The position numbers and the translations under genes are program-made. From Arsukibacterium tuosuense (GTDB lineage Bacteria; Pseudomonadota; Gammaproteobacteria; Enterobacterales; Alteromonadaceae), in the NCBI RefSeq assembly GCF_900215315.1, contig NZ_OBEB01000002.1, forward strand, positions 62,001 through 126,000: a DNA stretch of 64,000 nucleotides, in the 5' to 3' direction. The notes below the pieces were generated by a model. The model had not been told where the DNA came from, did not search any database, and saw only the letters and a list, made by a program, of their open reading frames with translations. How positions within the stretch are numbered: the stretch's first letter is position 1; every line of letters starts with the position of its first letter. Positions 10,058-17,410 of this stretch are shown piece by piece.

Positions 10058-12294
10058 AACTGCTGAACTCCCCCTCGGTGCTCGGGAGCCATTCGCTCCT
10101 GCAGCAGAACTTTTGGTAACTCGTGTAGCGGAATAATGCCGTCGATTACCAGGTTCAGCGCGCTGTCGCGCATGGTGATCATGCCGGCGTCCAGCGCTTG
10201 CCAGCGCAACTCGCTGGCGGTGTTTTCTCTGGAAATAGCATTACGAATGTCCGCATTCATCAGCAAAAACTCGACCACGGCAATACGACCAACAGTGCCT
10301 CTGCCGTGGCAGCGGCTGCAGCCTGCGCCTGCAAAGCAGCGGAAATTGCCGGGTACACCATCAGGGAATAATTCGGCCAGGATTGTCTGGTCTGGCTCGG
10401 CGGCTGCCCGGCAATCCGGACAAATGCGCTTGGCTAAGCGCTGGGCGATAACTGCCAGTAATTCACTGGCGATAGAGTTGGGATGAATATTTAGGTCCCT
10501 GAGGCGTTGAATCGCATCAACCGCATCATTGCAGTGCAAAGTGGATAATACCAGGTGGCCGGTTTGAGAGGCTCTGGCCGCTTCCAGTGCGGTGGGGTGG
10601 TCACGGATTTCACCCACCAGTATCACGTCGGGGTCTTGCCGGACAAAAGCGCGCACCGCATCGGGGAAGTCAAAGCCAATATCAGCGCGTACCCGGGTTT
10701 GCTGTACTTTGTCTATCGAGTACTCTATCGGGTCTTCAACGGTAATGACCTTGCGTTTGCCATCATCTGCCAGCTCTTGCAGGCCAGCATATAGCGTAGT
10801 GGATTTGCCGGAGCCGGTTGGGCCTACTACTAACACCAGCCCTGCCGGATTATTCAGTAAGCGTTGGTACATGCTGGCTACCCGTGGTGACATGCCCAGG
10901 TCTTGCATCGTCATGGCCCGGCCGGTATGTTTCAGCAAGCGGATAACCACATGTTCTGCATGCAGGGACGGTTGCGTTTGCACCCGTAAGTCATACCAAT
11001 GCTTGCCTTGTTTTACCTGGCTGCGGCCGCCTTGTGGCAAACGTCGCTCTGCAATGTCCAGCTCTGAGCGAATTTTGATCACATTAATCAGTCCTGCCAA
11101 CTCTGACATACTGATCTGAAAATGGCTTAGGTCATGCAAGTCACCGTCAATTCTCAGCCTTACCCGGGGCATATCCTGATAGCACTCAAGGTGAATATCA
11201 CTGGCGTGCTCGCTTACGGCTTCCAGCAACAATGCTTCGTACAGCGACACCAGATAAGGATTTACCGGGTTGGGCAGAGCGTCAGCAGCAGTATTTTCAG
11301 GATGAGCTTTACTGGCAAGGGCGGATTTTTGCTGGGCCCTGGCACTTACTTCCAGCTGGGTCCACAGCCGACGGAAATCCTCGGGGGTTACCAGGGCACA
11401 GTGGATTTTGCCGTTGCCATTCATCACCGCCAGTTCGGCTAAATCCGCATCCGGATTATCAGTCACTACTGTCATCCGGTTGTCTTTTAAGGTAACGGGC
11501 AATGCCCTGCTGCGCTCAAGAAAAGTATGCGAAAAGTGGTTAAATAAGCTGCTGTCAACTTGCTTGATCAGGCTGTCAAAATCGATAAATGACAGTTGTC
11601 GCTCTGCTGCCATCGCTTTGTATAGGCCTTTACTATGCTGTTGAATTTTTCGGTCAAGCGCGTGCGCAAATAGCTCGTTGTTTCGTTTTGCCTCCTGCCT
11701 GGCTTCAGCCAGCATCGCATCATCGGCATAGCCAAGGTCTATCACCATATCGGCCAGGCGGCGGCTGAAATCAATCCAGCCGAGTTTACTCTGGCGGACT
11801 AATGTTGCTTGCTGCCTCTGATACAGCACGAAATTTGAAACATGGTCTTTTTCATCTTCGATCACCACCAGCAAACCGTTTTCAGTCAGCAAAGGCACCA
11901 GTTGTTCATAGTGTGACAACAGGCAGGTAGCCAGAATAAGCTGGCAAGGCTCACTTACCGCGATGCTGTCGTTAGCGTCGGCCAGCACCAATTGAATATT
12001 CTGAATACCTAAAGTGGCAAAGCGCTGACGGGCGTCACTGATTAAGCTGGCATCGCGCTCTACCGCATATACTTTTGCGGCTAACCCCGACAACACAGCG
12101 CTAAGGTACCCGCTACCTGCGCCGATGTGTATCACATTGTGCTGCGGTTCAATCTGCGGTAATAACTGTATTATACGTTGTACAGCAGCCTGAGTTGGCA
12201 TGCTGTGACCAGAAACCAGTTCAACATTTTGCGCTGTGCTGACAAAAAGATGCCGCGGGATTGGTTCTGCGACGCTACTGTTTGCACTCGTCAT
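10054..12294 (-). CDS. Fusion: PIMT-like methyltransferase domain + GspE/PilB-type secretion ATPase
   Basis: This 746-residue protein joins two unrelated modules. Residues 1-165 resemble protein-L-isoaspartate O-methyltransferase: PRHLFV at 13-18, a SAM-binding motif HIGAGSGYL at 56-64, acidic VERD at 78-81. Residues about 175-310 look like the GspE N-terminal (MshEN-like) domain. Residues about 345-735 are a type II secretion/type IV pilus assembly ATPase: Walker A GPTGSGKS at 491-498, Walker B ILVGEIRD at 558-565, STLHCND at 584-590, and a zinc-type pair CPDC (625-628) and CSRC (659-662). In the methyltransferase domain, the region where true PIMTs have a GxTISxP motif reads GHSMPTQ, so isoaspartate repair activity is doubtful. 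No pilin, secretin or inner-membrane platform gene is nearby. The next gene overlaps by 4 bp. Confidence 0.9.
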   Translation of the reverse strand: MTSANSSVAEPIPRHLFVSTAQNVELVSGHSMPTQAAVQRIIQLLPQIEPQHNVIHIGAGSGYLSAVLSGLAAKVYAVERDASLISDARQRFATLGIQNIQLVLADANDSIAVSEPCQLILATCLLSHYEQLVPLLTENGLLVVIEDEKDHVSNFVLYQRQQATLVRQSKLGWIDFSRRLADMVIDLGYADDAMLAEARQEAKRNNELFAHALDRKIQQHSKGLYKAMAAERQLSFIDFDSLIKQVDSSLFNHFSHTFLERSRALPVTLKDNRMTVVTDNPDADLAELAVMNGNGKIHCALVTPEDFRRLWTQLEVSARAQQKSALASKAHPENTAADALPNPVNPYLVSLYEALLLEAVSEHASDIHLECYQDMPRVRLRIDGDLHDLSHFQISMSELAGLINVIKIRSELDIAERRLPQGGRSQVKQGKHWYDLRVQTQPSLHAEHVVIRLLKHTGRAMTMQDLGMSPRVASMYQRLLNNPAGLVLVVGPTGSGKSTTLYAGLQELADDGKRKVITVEDPIEYSIDKVQQTRVRADIGFDFPDAVRAFVRQDPDVILVGEIRDHPTALEAARASQTGHLVLSTLHCNDAVDAIQRLRDLNIHPNSIASELLAVIAQRLAKRICPDCRAAAEPDQTILAELFPDGVPGNFRCFAGAGCSRCHGRGTVGRIAVVEFLLMNADIRNAISRENTASELRWQALDAGMITMRDSALNLVIDGIIPLHELPKVLLQERMAPEHRGGVQQL

Positions 12295-12355
12295 AGGCTG
12301 CTCATCTGTTACTGCTCTCTGCTGTTATTTAGTGTAGTGTCAGGCAAAGTACAAC

Positions 12356-15244
12356 TTATTGCTTTGCATCAACTAAATTTATTTTTTTTGACATCAGCTC
12401 AGGTAGTGGTGCTGGCTTGCCAAACAGGTAACCCTGAAAAAGAGCGCAGCCCATTTCAGCGAGTTCCTCAAATTGTTGCTGTTGCTCAACACCTTCAGCT
12501 ACCACCATTAGCCCCAGCGTTTCAGCCATCGCTATAATAGTAAGTACAATGGCACGATCGGTCTTTTCTATCAGAAATTCTTTAACAAATGACTGGTCAA
12601 TTTTCAGCACATGTATAGGCAGATTTTTTAAATACGATAGTGACGAATAGCCGGTACCAAAATCGTCCAGTGAGAATGTGACACCTATATCACTAAGGGC
12701 TAGTAACTTTTGACGTGTCGCTTCCAGATCATCATGTAGCATGCTCTCGGTAATTTCCAGCTCCAATAAGTTAGCCTGAATACCGGTATCTTTAATGATT
12801 TGCTGAACAGTATCGACAAAATCCTTTTGCACCAACTGGCGTTGGCTAACGTTCACGGCAATAGCTAACCGGGCTCCCTGATCCACGAAGTATTTAATTT
12901 GCAGACAGGCGGTTTTCAGTACCCATGTGCCAATATCAATAATCAGTCCAGAGCTCTCTGCTAACGGGATAAAGAGATCCGGCGGAACCATACCTTGCTC
13001 TGGATGGTGCCAACGAATCAACGCTTCATAGCCAGCTAATTGCCGGACACTATTAACTTTGGGTTGGTAATACAGCGAGAATTGCTGCTCTGTTAACGCT
13101 AGTTTTAATTCATGCTCCAGCTTTTGTCGCTGTCGCAACTGCTGCTGCATTTGTTGTTCAAAGAAGTATAGTTGATCACGGCCATGTTCTTTTGAGTGGT
13201 ACATAGCCAAATCAGCTGACGACATTAACTCATCTATACCTTTATTGTTGTTATTAAACAGTGCAACGCCAATACTGGCGGTTATTTGGTAATGATGACC
13301 CTTCAACACAAAGGGCAGGCGTATTTCCTCTAATAATTTATTGCCGAGAATTTCAGCGTCTGCGGCTGCTGTTACCGGATCTGCAGTTTGCAACCTGGCC
13401 AGCAAGATAAACTCGTCACCACCAGGCCGGGCCAGGGTATCGGTAGCGCGAATACTTAACTGCAGCCGCTCTGCCAACTGGCGCAGTAAGTCGTCACCAA
13501 ATGAATGGCCAAAACTGTCATTAAGCCGTTTAAAGTGATCTAAGTCGATAAACAGTAAGGCTGCGAAGTCGCTGCTACGCTGGCACTCAATCTGTGCTTC
13601 CTGAATTTTTTCCAGCAGTAAACGTCTGTTAGGTAAGTGCGTTAAGGGATCATAAAATGCTAACCGGTGGATGCGTTGCTGATCTGCTTTAGCTTTACTG
13701 ATATCGTTAAAACTGGCGATGTAATGGGTAACCTGGCCTTCATTATTTTTCAGGGCATTAATCACAACATGTTCAGGATAAACTTGTCCATTTTTTCGTC
13801 GGTTGTAAATCTCACCACTCCAGACATCATAAAGCTCCAGTATTTGCATCATATGTTGGTAAAAAGACGGATCGTGCAGGCCAGAGCTAAGCACCGATGG
13901 CTTCTGGCCAATGACTTCGGCTTCGGTATACCCGGTAATCTCGGTAAAGGCCGGGTTTACCCGGATAATACGCCGCTCTGCATCGGTAATCATGATGGCT
14001 TCGCGGGTGTGAAATGCCAGAGCATTAAGCTGCTCTGTCGCCTGCATATTTTTTTGCGCGGTAATGTCCCTTACGGCCAGAATAAAGTGCGGCATGACGT
14101 TGTTATCTGTTTTTAATGCAGCAATAACCTGAAACCAGCTGGGGTCAGCATCCTGCTCGATAGTCAGGGCATATTGATGGGCATCTGAGCAGCCTTGACG
14201 ACTGTAGGCTTCGCTTATCGCTTTTTGCATGGCCCTCGCCACGTTATCGGGTAACACTTCGGCAGCTGTTTTACCAATAAACAGCTCGGGGCTAAGATAA
14301 AGTTTGCTATCGGGTCTGGAATGAACGCGATGAAAGCGTTCTTCAAGATCAACATCAAATAAAATATCAGGTACTGCAGCCAGAGTAGCTGAAAGCTCCG
14401 CTTTCGATTGCAGCATCTGCGCAAAAGGCGCAGCCAGCGTCTCAAAAACCAGAGCCCGGTATAAAAATAAATACGACAAGAGTTTCAGGGCATGGCCTAA
14501 AATATTAAAGCTGTCACTGAATTTGCCATATAAGGTGAAATAAAACTCGCTCAGGATCATGGTAACAACAGCAGCAAACAGCGCTGGAGTGTGAAAAGGC
14601 CGCTGATGTCGGCGGTAATGTAAAATAAAAAATACCGTTATCAGGTTGATAAAAATAACCACATATTCGGCAATAATTTTTGCTTTAGTCAGGCCAACAC
14701 CATCAACATAAAATACCGGTAAAGTATTGGGGTGATTAACAAACCAATAATTCAGACTGATTACCGTGGCTATCGCTGCTAAAAGTATCTTGTAGTAAGT
14801 GGTTAAGCCGGTACTTTTGTCGGCAACAGGTAAAACAGCAAAACACAATGCAAGTGCGGCAATTAACCGTGCTGCCAGCCAAAAGTTAATAGTTTTTTGT
14901 GGGTCATTAACGGTGAAATAATCAGGCATGCCCTGATAAGACAGCAGGTGCGCCAAATCTAACCAGAAAATAGTAAAAAATGAACAGGCTAAAACCACTC
15001 CCCGCAGGGTCATGTTCACCAGTGCTTGCTCACGGATAATAGCAAAAATCATTGCCGCAATAACAATAGCTAAGATCTCAAGTACGGTATGTAACGGCAG
15101 ATAAGCCTGATGGCTTAGTTCAGGTAGGTCTATATTCAGCAGTAAAGGTAAGAACGTTATCAGAATCAACGCCATTAGAAATAACACCAGCTTGACCTGT
15201 GACTGGGGTAAGGCTTTTGTTATCAAAGAGGCTTGATTTTGCAT
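12356..15244 (-). CDS. MASE3-PAS-PAS-GGDEF-EAL membrane c-di-GMP enzyme
   Basis: This 962-residue inner-membrane signalling protein has several hydrophobic helices at about 15-265 matching the MASE3 sensor type (LPLHTVLEILAIVIAA). Two PAS domains follow (about 280-400 and 405-525; the second contains ITDAERRIIRVNPAFTEITG). A GGDEF domain has an intact GGDEF motif near 604-608, and an EAL domain has YEALIRW near 736-742 and DDFGTGYSSLSYL. Both catalytic signatures look intact, so it may synthesise, degrade or switch between the two; sequence alone does not decide. It is leftward and ends 61 bp before the methyltransferase-ATPase fusion, so it may head that row. Rightward, a c-di-GMP-type NfrB gene begins about 2 kb away. 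Confidence 0.92.
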   Translation of the reverse strand: MQNQASLITKALPQSQVKLVLFLMALILITFLPLLLNIDLPELSHQAYLPLHTVLEILAIVIAAMIFAIIREQALVNMTLRGVVLACSFFTIFWLDLAHLLSYQGMPDYFTVNDPQKTINFWLAARLIAALALCFAVLPVADKSTGLTTYYKILLAAIATVISLNYWFVNHPNTLPVFYVDGVGLTKAKIIAEYVVIFINLITVFFILHYRRHQRPFHTPALFAAVVTMILSEFYFTLYGKFSDSFNILGHALKLLSYLFLYRALVFETLAAPFAQMLQSKAELSATLAAVPDILFDVDLEERFHRVHSRPDSKLYLSPELFIGKTAAEVLPDNVARAMQKAISEAYSRQGCSDAHQYALTIEQDADPSWFQVIAALKTDNNVMPHFILAVRDITAQKNMQATEQLNALAFHTREAIMITDAERRIIRVNPAFTEITGYTEAEVIGQKPSVLSSGLHDPSFYQHMMQILELYDVWSGEIYNRRKNGQVYPEHVVINALKNNEGQVTHYIASFNDISKAKADQQRIHRLAFYDPLTHLPNRRLLLEKIQEAQIECQRSSDFAALLFIDLDHFKRLNDSFGHSFGDDLLRQLAERLQLSIRATDTLARPGGDEFILLARLQTADPVTAAADAEILGNKLLEEIRLPFVLKGHHYQITASIGVALFNNNNKGIDELMSSADLAMYHSKEHGRDQLYFFEQQMQQQLRQRQKLEHELKLALTEQQFSLYYQPKVNSVRQLAGYEALIRWHHPEQGMVPPDLFIPLAESSGLIIDIGTWVLKTACLQIKYFVDQGARLAIAVNVSQRQLVQKDFVDTVQQIIKDTGIQANLLELEITESMLHDDLEATRQKLLALSDIGVTFSLDDFGTGYSSLSYLKNLPIHVLKIDQSFVKEFLIEKTDRAIVLTIIAMAETLGLMVVAEGVEQQQQFEELAEMGCALFQGYLFGKPAPLPELMSKKINLVDAKQ

Positions 15245-15722
15245 GCATTCATTCTAAGTAAATTAGAAAATTCTCATGGTAGAATACCCTCTTTGACTGT
15301 ATTTTCAAGCAGCTTTAAACAGTTGTTTGTTCCAGAATAACGTGTTGAATAATTTCAGCTTCAGGTAAATGCTGCTTAGCACTGTTTTTCAAACATGCTG
15401 ATGTACAGCTTAAGATGTTTCACGTGAAGCATTTTCTACTTTGCTGTTTGCTATGCCACATTAGCATTATAGCCCTGCTAACCTCACCGGGCGTTGTCCA
15501 GTATACGAAACTGCTGTATCCGGAGGTGTTACTCATATTATTGTGCGGTCATCTGTTACTGCATGCTGTCGTACTTGCTGATAAACGTCGCAACTCCGCC
15601 TGCGGGCTGATTGTCTTTTAACAAGCTATCAGAGCTAAGGCTTAACAAGTTGTTATTCAGGTTATACTAAGCTACAACCGGTACTGTGTTAACCGGACAA
15701 TATTGTAATACAGGGAAAACTT
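15245..15722. other. 478-bp intergenic region between divergent genes; carries the parS-like site
   Basis: It separates the leftward GGDEF-EAL gene from the rightward DUF1439 gene and must hold both promoters. The one clear element is the parS-like palindrome at 15416-15431. A 68-codon frame (15415-15621) begins on top of that palindrome and has no ribosome site; I do not consider it a gene. Confidence 0.6.
15416..15431. promoter_or_regulatory. parS: parS-like ParB-binding site
   Basis: The 16-mer TGTTTCACGTGAAGCA differs at one position from the widely conserved parS palindrome TGTTTCACGTGAAACA. parS recruits ParB for chromosome segregation and clusters near oriC. The atp operon in this window is normally origin-proximal in gammaproteobacteria, and parAB often lies just upstream of it, so the location fits. 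It sits in a non-coding gap. Binding is inferred, not shown. Confidence 0.75.
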
Positions 15723-16283
15723 ATGCGTAGTGTAATTGGTTTAATGTTCATTTTGCTGTTGGCAAGCTGTGCCCAGCTTGGCTCACTGTCGACTTATAAC
15801 GTCAGCGAGGCAGACTTAGAGCAGATGTTAAGTTCACAGTTACCGAAACTCACCCGCCAGGCCAATGTTGCCGGTATTCCGCTGAAAATGGCAGTGGATA
15901 AAATGCAGGTTGATATTGGCCCCGATAATAGTGATTTGGTAAGGATTAATACTGATGCCTCTGCGGTATTGTCCCTGTTTGGTTTAAGTTATCCGGCTAA
16001 TTTGCAGTTGCAAATAGAAGGTGCGCCTTACTATGACGCAACCGAAAAAGCGATTTTTATCCGTTCAGTTAAGTTGCTGGACAGCAGTATTGAAGCGGCC
16101 GGTTACCGGGGCAATTTAGCACCGGTAAGTAACGAATTGCTGCAGCTGGTTAATGGCTATCTGGCATCAAACCCGGTATACCGGCTTGATCAAACCAACC
16201 CCACCATCAGGCTGCTCACTGCGGTACCGGTAAATATGTCGGTACAGGATGGCAAACTGGCGTTTAGTCCCAGCGGCCAGTAG
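15723..16283 (+). CDS. DUF1439 (YceB-like) lipoprotein
   Basis: This 186-residue protein begins with a lipoprotein signal (MRSVIGLMFILLLASCAQ); the lipobox cysteine is residue 16, so it is anchored in the cell envelope. The rest matches the YceB/DUF1439 type: a repeated beta-strand domain with YNVSEADLEQML at the N-terminus and a central FGLSYPANLQLQIEG strand segment. E. coli YceB has a lipid-binding-like fold of the TULIP/BPI sort, but its job is unknown. It is rightward and stands alone, divergent from the GGDEF-EAL gene. The next gene starts 326 bp on. Confidence 0.82.
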   Translation: MRSVIGLMFILLLASCAQLGSLSTYNVSEADLEQMLSSQLPKLTRQANVAGIPLKMAVDKMQVDIGPDNSDLVRINTDASAVLSLFGLSYPANLQLQIEGAPYYDATEKAIFIRSVKLLDSSIEAAGYRGNLAPVSNELLQLVNGYLASNPVYRLDQTNPTIRLLTAVPVNMSVQDGKLAFSPSGQ

Positions 16284-16609
16284 CCATCATTTTAATACAG
16301 AATGCCCCGCGGCTTGTGCCCACTTTTAGTCATATAGCACATAAAAAAAGAGTGGCAAAAGCCACCCCAAAGTGCAAGACAAGTAAAACAACGACCAGAG
16401 ACGGCCCATCCGGGGCCAGTCTGTGTCAGTCCATGACAAGCAAAACTATAAACTAGTATTCATTTAAATGCAAATAATTTTCATTTGTATTTGTTGTGAT
16501 TTTTAAATTGTTTCTTTCTGAATGATTCTTTTCTATGCGTGTTGTGGTTATAATATCGCCAAGTCGTTGATTTACTATTGATTGTTTAATTTTTGTTTCG
16601 GAGTTGTAT
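16284..16609. other. 326-bp intergenic region upstream of the PEP-CTERM-type gene
   Basis: No gene is seen. The left part has two small hairpins: GTGGC-AAAA-GCCAC near 16352 and an imperfect GGCCC/GGGGCC arm near 16404-16422. The right half is strongly AT-rich and contains TATAAT near 16546, a plausible -10 element for the gene at 16610, though no good -35 is visible. Confidence 0.45.
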
Positions 16610-17326
16610 ATGTTTTGGAAAGGACTTCTTGCAGGGTTGATGTGTACTGGCATGCTTTCGTTGCATACTGCGCAAGCATCGTTGATTGAGGGTACAGGTT
16701 ACGCCAGTGATCAGCAAAATAGTGTGTATTGGTCACTGCTTGACATGCAACTGGATATCGCCCGTTTATCTTGGAGTGATAGTCTTGGAATGGAGAATCA
16801 GGCTGGTTTAACAGATATCAATACTTTTGTTAACAGTAATTCAGACGGCTGGCGTTGGGCAACAGCTCTTGAGTTTTCAGCAATTCATAGTTGGTTTGAT
16901 ACAGATCCCATGGCTGATGGCTGGTCAGAGAGCCAAAAAGCAGGTTCCGCATTATTTTTCTTGCTAAATGGCACAGGCCCCGCGTTTTCCAGTCAGCAGG
17001 GTTATGATTTCGAAGGTTATAGTTATTGGCAATTTGGCACCTGGCATGAAAGCGCAATGCAATATGTCTGGATGGCGGATTTTGCCTGGAATATTGCCGA
17101 TGTTAGTTGTGCAACATATTCTGTACTTTGCGCAAGTGGTTATTTTACCGACGAAAACTCCCCGCTTTGGGAAGCTGAAGGTATATTAGAAATGGATAAC
17201 CTGAATGTAGCACCTTTGTTGGTCAGGGATCGCAATGCAATAGCTGCTGTTGCTGTTCCCGTTAGCTCTTCCGCCCTGTTGATGGCGTTGGGTTTATTGG
17301 GATTAGTGCTCCGCCGTAAAGCCTGA
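16610..17326 (+). CDS. Secreted protein with a PEP-CTERM-type sorting tail
   Basis: This 238-residue protein has a signal peptide (MFWKGLLAGLMCTGMLSLHTA ending at QAS). The C-terminus ends in VPVSSSALLMALGLLGLVLRRKA-type order: a short VP motif, one membrane helix, then Arg-Arg-Lys. That is the layout of PEP-CTERM/exosortase signals in a variant used by marine gammaproteobacteria. The middle is rich in Trp, Ser and acidic residues and has two cysteines near 170; I recognise no domain. The ATG at 16610 is chosen because GGAG stands six bases upstream. A TTG 6 bp earlier would lack a ribosome site. PEP-CTERM proteins usually accompany exopolysaccharide genes, and an NfrB-like synthase follows, but a terminator lies between them. 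Confidence 0.8.
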   Translation: MFWKGLLAGLMCTGMLSLHTAQASLIEGTGYASDQQNSVYWSLLDMQLDIARLSWSDSLGMENQAGLTDINTFVNSNSDGWRWATALEFSAIHSWFDTDPMADGWSESQKAGSALFFLLNGTGPAFSSQQGYDFEGYSYWQFGTWHESAMQYVWMADFAWNIADVSCATYSVLCASGYFTDENSPLWEAEGILEMDNLNVAPLLVRDRNAIAAVAVPVSSSALLMALGLLGLVLRRKA

Positions 17327-17350
17327 TAACAGTTATTTAAGTAATTACTT

Positions 17351-17387
17351 GAGCTGACAGTCTGTTCGCAGGCTGTCAGCTTTTCTT
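17351..17387 (+). terminator. Terminator between the PEP-CTERM gene and nfrB
   Basis: A 9-bp stem AGCTGACAG / CTGTCAGCT with a 12-base loop is followed by TTTTCTTT. It starts 25 bp after the stop and limits read-through into nfrB. Confidence 0.85.
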
Positions 17388-17410
17388 TAAGTTAGTTAGT
17401 GTGCAGCAAC

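Noticed and set aside
10592-11119. Plus-strand frame of 175 codons inside the ATPase fusion
   Set aside because: It is antisense to the strongly conserved GspE ATPase core and shows no family features.
15415-15621. A 68-codon hydrophobic frame beginning MFHVKH
   Set aside because: Its first codons are simply the translation of the parS-like palindrome; no ribosome site and no recognisable family. More likely a by-product of the parS site than a gene.
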